Shown here in pieces: positions 1 through 5,572 of a stretch of DNA of 5,650 bases. The number at the start of each line of letters is the position of its first letter. Position 1 is the stretch's first letter. The DNA comes from Verrucomicrobiales bacterium (GTDB taxonomy: Bacteria; Verrucomicrobiota; Verrucomicrobiia; Verrucomicrobiales; Verrucomicrobiaceae), in contig DMMK01000054.1 of the NCBI GenBank assembly GCA_003453085.1, positions 1 to 5,650 of the forward strand. The letters run 5' to 3'. The notes below the pieces were generated by a model that was given only the letters and a program-made list of their open reading frames with translations, was not told where the DNA came from and ran no database searches. The position numbers were made by a program, and so were the translations under genes.

Positions 1-291
1 GGTCAGACAGAGAGCGATCAAGGCCTGGTCCACATGCACCCCGAGATCTCCGGGTCTCACATAAAGGGTCATGAGATCCTTCCGTGGGGATAACTCATAA
101 TGTTGAAGTGAAAAAATCAATCCGCCAGGGCTCACAAACACAGCAAACTTCCCAGGTCCCAGCCCATCTTCTACTTCCGACTCCCACTCAATTGTTTGGC
201 CGATCTCCAGCGACTCAGGTGTACGAAACAAACAGGCTCCCTCCGTCAAACGCGGCCCTGTAAACTCGCTTTCTGAGATTTGACGGATCAT
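1..291 (-). CDS. Hypothetical protein, 5' part only (cut by window edge)
   Basis: An open frame starts at ATG 291-289 and runs 97 codons to the left edge without a stop, so the C-terminus lies outside the window. The protein begins MIRQISESEFTGPRLTEG and looks like a mixed, strand-rich soluble protein with short hydrophobic stretches such as KFAVFVSPGGLIFSL (about residues 48-62). It has no signal peptide, membrane segment or catalytic motif that I recognise. It starts 22 nt after the stop of the 135-aa gene, in the same direction, so the two are probably co-transcribed. No in-frame start lies just upstream and no clear Shine-Dalgarno site precedes the ATG, so translational coupling to the upstream gene is possible. 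It uses TCA and TTA codons, which the leuA group avoids. I do not recognise the family. A partner or immunity-type role is only a guess from the small-gene-pair context. Confidence 0.6.
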   Translation of the reverse strand, partial: MIRQISESEFTGPRLTEGACLFRTPESLEIGQTIEWESEVEDGLGPGKFAVFVSPGGLIFSLQHYELSPRKDLMTLYVRPGDLGVHVDQALIALCLT

Positions 292-313
292 GGATGATGG
301 ATGGGAAGGAAGA

Positions 314-721
314 TCAAAGGCTGTAATAACCGCGATAGTGCTCAATCGTCACCTGCGGTGTCCACTCGGCAAAATCTCCAGCTTGCTCGCATGCCGCCAA
401 ACACTGCAAGATGGCCGATGCCTCCAAGATGCTAGCCCGAGAAAGATAATTTTGGGTCACGGCCAATCCGGCGCCGCAGACCAACTGAATGTCGAGGCCA
501 CAGCCAGCATCGAAGCTGGACTGTTTGGACTCCCAGATGAGAAGCGCATCTTCAGGATATCCTAAACTGAAGAGCTGAAGACACAACGTCCGCAGCATTT
601 CTTCTCCGCTTTCTCCTTGGCGCTCACGCTCGATCTCCAAAGCAAGGTGCCGCCGAATTTCTCCCCGATCTTCCGGCGCTGCGGGCAAACCGAATTTCTG
701 CCATGCTTCTTCGCTCGTCAT
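314..721 (-). CDS. Hypothetical small soluble protein, 135 aa
   Basis: This is a complete frame from ATG 721-719 to TGA 316-314. The N-terminal third (MTSEEAWQKFGL, then charged residues EIRRHLALEIERERQ) looks helical. The centre has a distinctive stretch, EDALLIWESKQSSFDAGCGL at about residues 56-75, followed by DIQLVCGAGL. The tail has ACEQAGDFAEW and ends in YRGYYSL. There is no signal peptide or transmembrane helix. The central pattern of a bulky hydrophobic run, then SSFDAGCG and CGAGL, feels like a conserved family of uncharacterised bacterial proteins, but I cannot name it. A weak AGGA lies about 12 nt before the ATG. The gene is followed after 22 nt by another small gene on the same strand. 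Codon use includes TTA, unlike the leuA group. It could be a regulatory, adaptor or immunity-like protein; the sequence alone does not decide. Confidence 0.7.
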   Translation of the reverse strand: MTSEEAWQKFGLPAAPEDRGEIRRHLALEIERERQGESGEEMLRTLCLQLFSLGYPEDALLIWESKQSSFDAGCGLDIQLVCGAGLAVTQNYLSRASILEASAILQCLAACEQAGDFAEWTPQVTIEHYRGYYSL

Positions 722-1103
722 GATGTGAAAGTATCCTAGAATCAGTGATCAGGCAACGGGACGAATCTGGCCACCTGTATTCGCTCCAGCAAAGGCAGGC
801 AGGATGACTTCTTGTGCCGTCTAAAGAATGATGTTTTTCATGAATGAATAATTAAGAGACAGAGGCTTTCGCAGTCGTATGTAGTGTAGGCTGAAAAGAA
901 GTTTCATAAAGACGCTGGCCGGGCCGTAGGAGGCTGGGTGCGCCTCGTTCGCTCCTGCCGCCTCTTTGCCAGACTCCCCGTCTTTTCCTGAAGGTGCGGG
1001 TATCTGAGGGCTACGAAAACTCCCCGAAAGACGGGTCATTCCGCGAGTGACTGGATCTTGTGACAAACTTAAAGGGCGCGGACACATTCGCCCTATGTCC
1101 CCA
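722..1103. other. Non-coding stretch left of the inverted repeat pair
   Basis: I find no credible gene here. The part next to 721 must hold the promoter and leader of the 135-aa gene on the minus strand, but I could not pick a convincing -35/-10 pair. Two possible RNA stems lie further right: CCCGTCTTT at 977-985 with AAAGACGGG at 1027-1035, and AGGGCG at 1073-1078 with CGCCCT at 1089-1094 (10-nt loop). The second stem directly precedes the first hairpin of the repeat unit and may be part of the same element. A stop-free minus frame across 821-1267 has low-complexity R/A/G/P-rich composition and crosses the palindrome, so I do not treat it as a gene. Confidence 0.5.
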
Positions 1104-1215
1104 GCCCCAGCGGGGCGAAACAACCTAGCCCAGGGCCAGCGAGCCCTAGCGAGTGCAGCCCTGGAACCCCGATAAGAAATCGTCACCTCTCCCCAAGCCC
1201 TGAAAGGGCGAGGCA
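1104..1215 (+). repeat. Palindromic repeat unit 1 of an inverted pair (REP/BIME-like)
   Basis: This unit has three hairpin-forming blocks in order. Block A is GCCCC-AGC-GGGGC at 1104-1116. Block B is CCAGGGC at 1130-1136 pairing with GCCCTGG at 1158-1164. Block C is GCCCT-GAA-AGGGC at 1197-1209, followed by GAGGCA. The same order, on the other strand, occurs at 1239-1353, with exact shared words AGCCCAGGGCCAGC (14 bp), GCAGCCCTGG (10 bp) and AGCCCTGAAAGGGCGAGGCA (20 bp). The spacers between blocks have diverged in sequence. Conserved stems with drifting spacers and inverted pairing in an intergenic region are the known pattern of REP/BIME elements spread by RAYT-type (Y1) transposases. No such transposase is in the window, so the mobile origin is inferred. 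Confidence 0.7.
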
Positions 1216-1238
1216 GGAGGACCTCGCCCCCTCTCTCT

Positions 1239-1353
1239 TGCCTCGCCCTTTCAGGGCTCGCTTGCATTGGAGCACACCACCGTTCTATCCCCCAGGGCTG
1301 CGCCTGGTTCCCTGGCTGGCCCTGGGCTTGGTTGCCGCGCGTCCCTTCGGGAC
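1239..1353 (-). repeat. Palindromic repeat unit 2, inverted relative to unit 1
   Basis: Read on the minus strand, this unit starts with GTCCC-GAA-GGGAC (1353-1341). It continues with CCAAGCCCAGGGCCAGC, whose last 14 bases are identical to unit 1, then GCAGCCCTGG (1301-1292), and ends in the 20-bp block that is a perfect complement of 1196-1215. In block A the stem pairing is kept while the bases differ (GCCCC/GGGGC in unit 1, GTCCC/GGGAC here), a compensatory change that argues for selection on, or copying of, a folded form. The central 23 nt (1216-1238) separating the two units are C/T-rich. The whole pair (1104-1353) could fold as one long interrupted stem. In either direction it could act as a transcript end or as a 3' stabilising structure for the gene ending at 1593. 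Confidence 0.7.
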
Positions 1354-1592
1354 CTCTGAAGTCGCCTGAACCACACCATCGTCCAAGGGGAAATGGATGG
1401 GCCTAACAAAAAGGATCGCCACCTGGGACATCCAAAGTAGCCAGAGCTTTAGCTCGCCCAGACTCCGCCTGTGATTCGACACATTATTTCTTCAGCGTGA
1501 CAGAAGTCGCCATCACTCTTTTTTGTTAGACCAAAATTCACTCAGCACAGCCCGCGGGCATTCACGACGACAGACCTTGAAGGCCACCGCCC
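1354..1592. other. Non-coding stretch between the repeat pair and the DMFase-like gene
   Basis: I see no supportable gene here. A short minus frame (1285-1482) spans into repeat unit 2 and reads as low-complexity protein, so it was left out. Visible structure includes the 10-bp inverted pair CTAACAAAAA at 1403-1412 and TTTTTGTTAG at 1520-1529, the 9-bp direct repeat GAAGTCGCC at 1358-1366 and 1503-1511, a small GAGC-TTTA-GCTC hairpin near 1443-1454, and the 10-bp palindrome GCCCGCGGGC at 1550-1559. None is a standard terminator for the minus-strand gene ending at 1593, because no U-run follows a stem in that direction. Confidence 0.45.
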
Positions 1593-3110
1593 TTACGCCA
1601 AACTGCGCTGCAGCAGATTCCGCGTGATTCGCTGCACGCGCTCATCCGGCCCGTGGGGACGGGAAAAGTGGCTCCAGGGAAGGATGTGGCCGGGGGGGCT
1701 GCTGAGGCCTTGGCTCCAGAAGATGGTGCTGGCATTGAAGACGAAGTTTTTCTTTGGCCCCTCAAAAATGGTCGCCGCGTACCTGCCCAGGCGCGTCCCG
1801 CCAGCCCAGACGTTGCCCTCGGCCACCACCTCCAAGGTGGGGCGTTGCAGATCGGGCTCGCCATGAAATTCCCACCCCACCAGGCCGGGGATACTGTCTC
1901 CCTGCTTCATGCCCGTGCCTTCAAAGAGCCAGTGGTCAGGCTTCGCACAGGTCCAGTCGCCGCCGCCATTGAAGGGCACGATGGTGCGCGCGCCGATGAT
2001 GTCGCGCTCATCCGGCCCTGTCTTCTCAAAAGGGCCCAGCACCTTGGCATAGGCCTCTTTTTCTTCCTCGCGAAATTCGCCAAAACACGTCTCGCGGGTG
2101 AGTCGGCGATTCGCCTGCCCCTGGCCATTGGGCGTGAAAGGAGTCACCATGTACACGTCATTGGCGGAAAGCCACAGCACGTTCAGCCCCTCCGCGATGG
2201 CCTGCTTCACATGGTCATACTGGCGCAGGTCCCAGTATTCATCGTGGCCGATGCTGATCATCGTTTTGCAACGTTTGATGTTAGCCGGGTCCAGGTTGTC
2301 CACATTGGAGCAGTAGGTGACATCGTAACCCTCCTTTTCCAGCCAATAACACAGCGGATATTCCCACAGCAGAAACTCGCCGCTGCCCATGCTCAGAGGG
2401 TTGTCCAGGATCTGCACATACTTCCCATACGGACGGTCAAAGCTGACGCTCACCCCTGGCGCGTGCGCAGCGCGGGGGTCTGTGTAGAGGGACTCATTTT
2501 CGGGCCAGCGATTGTAGGCCTGCCAGGTATTGTCGCTGCATTGAAAGAGGATATCGGCCGGGCGATCATCCGTGACGATGAAGATGACGTAGCTCTGCCA
2601 GTAGGGCTCATCCGCCTGCGCAGGCAGCGTGCGGAGACGGCCCAGATACACGCCGCTGGTCCAGTCCGCCGGGATGGTCAGCGTGGTGGTGGCCTCCCAG
2701 GTACATTCGCGCAGGCGCTGCTCCGCCATGGCGGGCACGGGCTGGGTCTTGCCCTCAAAGGGCCCCAGCGTGGCCATGAGCCGGGCGCCCACGCCATCAT
2801 AATAACCCATGCGGAAGACCTCGATCTGGAACCGGGCCACGGGTGCGGTGCTGACGAAGATCTCCAGCGTTTCTCCCGCCTTCACGGACTGGCGGGAGCA
2901 GTAGCCTTCGATGACGGAGGAGCGGAAAGACTTCGCGCCATCGGGCCGCATGCGGGTGAGCTGGAAGCTCGCACCCGGTTTCGCGTTTTCGGTTTTAATC
3001 AGGTCTGGCTGCCGAGCGCTGGCGCTGGCCGAATGCACCGCTGGAGCGGTAAAAACCTGTGCCCCGAGGGCGGCTGCCGTGCTGGTCTTGAGAAAGTCAC
3101 GCCTGTCCAT
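1593..3110 (-). CDS. Tat-exported N,N-dimethylformamidase large-subunit-like protein
   Basis: This gene encodes 505 aa from ATG 3110 to TAA 1595-1593. The N-terminus MDRRDFLKTSTAAALGAQVF is a twin-arginine signal (RRDFLK at residues 3-8, then a mild hydrophobic run and an A-x-A region near 24-30), so folded export to the periplasm or cell surface is expected. Residues 60-180 look like a beta-rich N-terminal domain (VFRMGYYDG at 98-106, WTSGVYLGRLR at 150-160). Residues 185-505 match the DMFase large-subunit C-terminal type: CSDNTWQAYNRW (191-202), SFDRPYG (223-229), GYDVTYCSNVD (261-271), GHDEYWD (288-294), ANDVY (316-320), DHWLFEGTG (392-400). In characterised DMFase this subunit binds iron through tyrosines and a glutamate; I cannot assign those residues here. 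The substrate is unknown and need not be dimethylformamide. In-frame alternatives at ATG 3119 and GTG 3155 only lengthen the region before the Tat motif. No start has a clear Shine-Dalgarno site. The gene lies 66 nt after the TerB-like gene. Confidence 0.85.
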   Translation of the reverse strand: MDRRDFLKTSTAAALGAQVFTAPAVHSASASARQPDLIKTENAKPGASFQLTRMRPDGAKSFRSSVIEGYCSRQSVKAGETLEIFVSTAPVARFQIEVFRMGYYDGVGARLMATLGPFEGKTQPVPAMAEQRLRECTWEATTTLTIPADWTSGVYLGRLRTLPAQADEPYWQSYVIFIVTDDRPADILFQCSDNTWQAYNRWPENESLYTDPRAAHAPGVSVSFDRPYGKYVQILDNPLSMGSGEFLLWEYPLCYWLEKEGYDVTYCSNVDNLDPANIKRCKTMISIGHDEYWDLRQYDHVKQAIAEGLNVLWLSANDVYMVTPFTPNGQGQANRRLTRETCFGEFREEEKEAYAKVLGPFEKTGPDERDIIGARTIVPFNGGGDWTCAKPDHWLFEGTGMKQGDSIPGLVGWEFHGEPDLQRPTLEVVAEGNVWAGGTRLGRYAATIFEGPKKNFVFNASTIFWSQGLSSPPGHILPWSHFSRPHGPDERVQRITRNLLQRSLA

Positions 3111-3176
3111 GAAAGCCATACGGCAGGGACTGGGAAACTCTTTGCCCATCCCCACACAGCCGTCACGGAAGTATCA

Positions 3177-3536
3177 CTACTTGGCCTTTGGCATGGCCTG
3201 GATCAGCAGATTGAAAAACTCGTTTTCTTCCGCCGTCATGCCGTCGCGTTCCAGCAGGTTTTTGACGATGCCCAGCACCTCGGCTTGCGCGGTTTTGGTG
3301 GTGAAGACGGCGGAGCGCTCGGTGAGGTAATCCATCACCGTGTCATCGCTTTCCGCCACTTCACGGGCACGGGCAAAGGACTCTTCAATGAAGAGACTCT
3401 TCGGATACTCCGACTTCCAGCCTTTGGAAACGAAGGCCGACTGGATGAGGTCTTCTTCCACCAGCGAGATATGCGCATCGGCATAGATCGAGAGAGCAAG
3501 GAGGTCGAACAGGGCTTCGCGTTGGGCTTGAGTCAT
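3177..3536 (-). CDS. TerB-like small helical protein
   Basis: This gene encodes 119 aa from ATG 3536 to TAG 3179-3177. It is an all-helical, acidic cytosolic protein with two acidic loop motifs typical of the TerB/DjlA-N fold: YADAHISLVEED at residues 18-29 and ERDGMTAEENEFF at 96-108. The length suits a lone TerB domain. The family includes tellurite-resistance TerB and many uncharacterised stand-alone members; a metal-binding or scaffold role is known or proposed for some, but no specific role follows here. I chose ATG 3536 because AGGG sits 8 nt before it. An in-frame ATG at 3578 would add 14 residues (MRLDLRPPVARVAA), with no Shine-Dalgarno site before it and unlike the usual family start. 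The gene follows leuA after about 70 nt and precedes the Tat protein gene by 66 nt, so co-transcription is plausible. No other ter genes are near, so tellurite resistance is not supported. Confidence 0.75.
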   Translation of the reverse strand: MTQAQREALFDLLALSIYADAHISLVEEDLIQSAFVSKGWKSEYPKSLFIEESFARAREVAESDDTVMDYLTERSAVFTTKTAQAEVLGIVKNLLERDGMTAEENEFFNLLIQAMPKAK

Positions 3537-3542
3537 GGCAGC

Positions 3543-3548
3543 TACCCT
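3543..3548 (-). promoter_or_regulatory. Ribosome binding site deciding the start of the TerB-like gene
   Basis: The minus strand reads AGGGTA here, placing AGGG 8 nt upstream of ATG 3536. The longer in-frame start at 3578 has no purine-rich site in front of it, so this site favours the 119-aa product. Confidence 0.5.
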
Positions 3549-3605
3549 GGCAACAGGCGGCCTAAGATCAAGCCGCATGATGCCAGGAAGTTCATTTTAT
3601 GGTTT

Positions 3606-5270
3606 TCAGGAAGCACGGTTCACCGCGCTGATCACGGCCTTGATGGAGGCCAGCTCGATGTTCGTATCCACGCCCGCTCCCCAGACGGTTTTGCCGTCTT
3701 TCAGCTTGATCTGAATGTAGGAAATGGCGCTGGCTTCAGAGCCTGCTTCCAGGCTTTGTTCGCGATAGGAGACCACCTCAAAAGGCTGCGCCCCGCCGTC
3801 CTGGATCAGCGCCTGGACAAAAGCAGCGATGGGACCATTGCTTGTGCCCGTGATGCCGATCTCCTGACCGTTCTTCATCAGGCTGCTTCGGCAGGTGAAC
3901 ACACCGTCCACCCCATCCGCATGGAAGTGATGCAGGGAGAAAGGCACCTCACGTTCGATGTATTCCTTCCAGAACATGTCGCGCAGTTCCGCCGCCCGCA
4001 CCTCACGGCCCAGGCCATCCACCAGATTGTTGGCGATGGGGCCAAACTCCCGCTGCATGTCCTTCGGCAGCTCGATGCCAAATTCGCTCTCCAGCAGGTA
4101 AGCCACGCCGCCTTTGCCGCTCTGGCTGTTCACCCGGATCACCTCATGATACTCCCGGCCGATGTCGTTCGGATCAATGGTCAGGTAAGGCACATCCCAG
4201 ATAGTTTTGTGCTCCTCATAACCCGTCAGACCTTTCTTGATGGCATCCTGGTGACTGCCGCTGAAGGCGGTGAAGACCAGCTCCCCCGCATACGGCTGGC
4301 GTGGTGGCACGGTCATGCCCGTGGTGTGCTCATACATGCGGATCAGGCCGTTCATATCGCTGAAATCCAGCCCTGGGGAGATGCCGTGCATGTACAGATT
4401 CATCGCCACCTGGACGATGTCCAGATTGCCCGTGCGCTCGCCATTGCCAAACAGCGTGCCTTCCACGCGATCCGCACCCGCCAGCAGGCCGAGCTCCGTC
4501 GCGGCGGTGCCGGTTCCTCGGTCATTGTGCGTGTGCAGGCTGATGATCAAACTTTCGCGGTTTTTGATGTTCGTGCAGATCCATTCGATCTGGTCAGCAT
4601 ACACATTCGGCATGGCCACCTCCACCGTGTCCGGCAGGTTCAGGATCATCTTCTTCTGCGGTGTCGGCTGCCACACGTCCATCACCGCTTCGCTGATCTC
4701 TTTGGCGAATTCCACCTCCGTGGCGCTGAAGCTTTCCGGCGAATACTGCAGGGTCACCTGCGTGCCCGTTTCCTCCAGGCGATGCAGGCGATCTTTGATC
4801 ATCTGCGCACCCTTGATGGCGATGGCGATGATCTCCTCCTTCGTCTTGCCAAAGACATACTTCCGCTGCGCCGGCGAGGTGGAATTGTACATGTGGATGA
4901 CCACCTTTTTCGCCCCCATCAGGGACTCCACCGTACGTTCGATCAAGTCCTCACGCGCCTGCACCAGGCACTGGATGGTCACATCCTCCGGGATGCGATT
5001 TTCCTCGATCAGACGTCGGTTAAAATTGAACTCCGTGTTCGAGGCCGAGGGGAAACCGACCTCGATTTCCTTAAACCCGCACTTCACCAGCGCATCGAAC
5101 ATCTCCAGCTTTTGGGAAACATTCATCGGCACCGCCAGCGCCTGGTTGCCATCGCGCAGGTCCACACTGCACCACAGGGGCGCCTGGGTGAGATGACGCG
5201 TGGGCCACTGACGATTCGGCAGAGAGACCAGCGGAAACGGCTGGTATTTAGAGGACGGATTCTTCAACAT
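3606..5270 (-). CDS. leuA: 2-isopropylmalate synthase (type 2, LeuA2-like)
   Basis: This gene encodes 554 aa. The enzyme condenses acetyl-CoA with 2-oxoisovalerate to 2-isopropylmalate, the first committed step of leucine synthesis, in the cytoplasm. The start MLKNPSSKYQPFP is typical of the long type 2 (yeast/mycobacterial) form and fixes the N-terminus. The TIM-barrel catalytic domain spans about 30-310: DLRDGNQAL at 37-45 (Arg39 and metal ligand Asp40), GFPSAS at 72-77, LHTHND at 245-250 (metal ligands His246 and His248) and GNGERTGN at 275-282. The linker has SGSHQDAIKKG at 337-347. The C-terminal LeuA dimer/allosteric domain (about 425-554) includes GTSNGPIAAF at 475-484 and ends near GVDTNIELASIKAV. 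In this family that domain binds leucine for feedback inhibition. All key residues are present and the length is normal. No Shine-Dalgarno site precedes the ATG. It is the first gene of the minus-strand group, and none of the other leu genes is in the window. Confidence 0.97.
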   Translation of the reverse strand: MLKNPSSKYQPFPLVSLPNRQWPTRHLTQAPLWCSVDLRDGNQALAVPMNVSQKLEMFDALVKCGFKEIEVGFPSASNTEFNFNRRLIEENRIPEDVTIQCLVQAREDLIERTVESLMGAKKVVIHMYNSTSPAQRKYVFGKTKEEIIAIAIKGAQMIKDRLHRLEETGTQVTLQYSPESFSATEVEFAKEISEAVMDVWQPTPQKKMILNLPDTVEVAMPNVYADQIEWICTNIKNRESLIISLHTHNDRGTGTAATELGLLAGADRVEGTLFGNGERTGNLDIVQVAMNLYMHGISPGLDFSDMNGLIRMYEHTTGMTVPPRQPYAGELVFTAFSGSHQDAIKKGLTGYEEHKTIWDVPYLTIDPNDIGREYHEVIRVNSQSGKGGVAYLLESEFGIELPKDMQREFGPIANNLVDGLGREVRAAELRDMFWKEYIEREVPFSLHHFHADGVDGVFTCRSSLMKNGQEIGITGTSNGPIAAFVQALIQDGGAQPFEVVSYREQSLEAGSEASAISYIQIKLKDGKTVWGAGVDTNIELASIKAVISAVNRAS

Positions 5271-5314
5271 GACAGGACAGATTTAGACAGCTTTAACAAG
5301 ATTGGCAGGCTTTG

Positions 5315-5332
5315 CAGGAAGGAATTTTCCTG
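5315..5332. other. Small hairpin close upstream of leuA
   Basis: CAGGAA at 5315-5320 pairs with TTCCTG at 5327-5332 around a 6-nt loop, about 45 nt before the leuA ATG. If it lies in the leuA leader it would form a short, weak RNA stem. No function is shown, and it could be chance. Confidence 0.3.
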
Positions 5333-5351
5333 AAATGACCGGGGGCGGGGA

Positions 5352-5369
5352 TGCCGTGACGTGACGGCA
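5352..5369. promoter_or_regulatory. Near-perfect 18-bp dyad, candidate operator for leuA
   Basis: TGCCGTGACGTGACGGCA is an inverted repeat with 8 of 9 base pairs matching about its centre (5360/5361); only positions 5358 and 5363 fail to pair. It lies about 80 bp upstream of the leuA ATG in a divergent region. The size and symmetry fit a binding site for a dimeric transcription factor. An RNA hairpin is less likely because the dyad has no loop. No known consensus is recognised. Confidence 0.4.
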
Positions 5370-5472
5370 AAGCATGGCGAGGAAACACGGGCCGCCTACC
5401 CTAGCGTAAGTCGCAGGGGGAGCAAAAGCAGAGTCTGGGCCGAAAAGGTCACAGACCAAGCATAGGCACAGG

Positions 5473-5517
5473 GTGGGAGAAACGCACGCACTTTTTTCCA
5501 AAGTGAAAATCTCCCAC
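5473..5517. other. Compound nested stem-loop
   Basis: The outer arms GTGGGAGA (5473-5480) and TCTCCCAC (5510-5517) enclose inner arms CACTTT (5489-5494) and AAAGTG (5500-5505), which have a 5-nt loop and an asymmetric 8/4-nt internal loop. It is about 200 nt upstream of the leuA ATG and ends 8 nt before the -35 of the tRNA promoter. It could be a leader structure of leuA, a barrier between the divergent promoters, or a terminator of a short minus-strand transcript. There is no U-run directly after the outer stem in either direction. Confidence 0.45.
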
Positions 5518-5524
5518 GCACATC

Positions 5525-5552
5525 TTGCCAAACCTCCGCTTCTGCCTAACAT
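5525..5552 (+). promoter_or_regulatory. Sigma-70-type promoter for tRNA-Ser
   Basis: TTGCCA (5525-5530) as -35 and TAACAT (5547-5552) as -10 are separated by 16 bp. The predicted transcription start at about 5559 gives a leader of about 14 nt before the tRNA, normal for a single tRNA gene. Both boxes are close to consensus and nothing competes nearby on the plus strand. Confidence 0.6.
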
Positions 5553-5558
5553 AAGTGC

Positions 5559-5570
5559 GCTGCATGCAGC
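5559..5570. promoter_or_regulatory. Perfect 12-bp palindrome at the tRNA transcription start
   Basis: GCTGCATGCAGC is fully self-complementary and occupies almost the whole space between the predicted transcription start and the mature tRNA 5' end at 5573. It could be an operator at the start site, or simply a leader removed by RNase P. No loop-containing RNA hairpin of useful size is required. Confidence 0.35.
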
Positions 5571-5572
5571 AC

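Larger units (their letters stand above)
5271..5572. promoter_or_regulatory. Divergent intergenic region between leuA and tRNA-Ser
   Basis: About 300 nt separate the leuA start (minus) from the tRNA (plus). It contains the tRNA promoter and several dyads listed separately, and should also hold the leuA promoter, for which I could not find a convincing -35/-10 pair. I see no leucine-codon-rich leader peptide, T-box specifier structure or classic attenuator (stem plus U-run) on the minus strand. A stop-free minus frame (5283-5552) has no recognisable protein features and overlaps the tRNA promoter, so I take it as non-coding. Confidence 0.6.

Noticed and set aside
821..1267. Minus-strand 148-aa open frame
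   Set aside because: It starts inside repeat unit 2 and runs through unit 1 and its stems, with low-complexity composition and no family features.
1104..1353. CRISPR array
   Set aside because: There are only two units, in opposite orientation and diverged, without regularly spaced unique spacers or cas genes.
1285..1482. Minus-strand 65-aa open frame
   Set aside because: It overlaps repeat unit 2 and its flank; translation is explained by repeat sequence and no ribosome binding site was seen.
1550..1559. GCCCGCGGGC as terminator of the DMFase-like gene
   Set aside because: It is too short to fold with a loop and is not followed by a U-run on the minus strand.
4270..5196. Plus-strand 308-aa open frame inside leuA
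   Set aside because: It lies fully antisense to a conserved enzyme gene and has no domain of its own.
1653..5333. Very long plus-strand open frame as a 1226-aa gene
   Set aside because: It is the codon-for-codon antisense of leuA, the TerB-like gene and the DMFase-like gene, which are clearly real, and its translation is His/Arg/Leu-rich with no recognisable domain.
5283..5552. Minus-strand 89-aa open frame upstream of leuA as a leader peptide or gene
   Set aside because: It overlaps the tRNA promoter, has no leucine-codon run, and has no recognisable protein features.
5271..5558. T-box or leucine attenuator in front of leuA
   Set aside because: No T-box consensus, leucine-rich leader peptide or stem with U-run was found on the minus strand.
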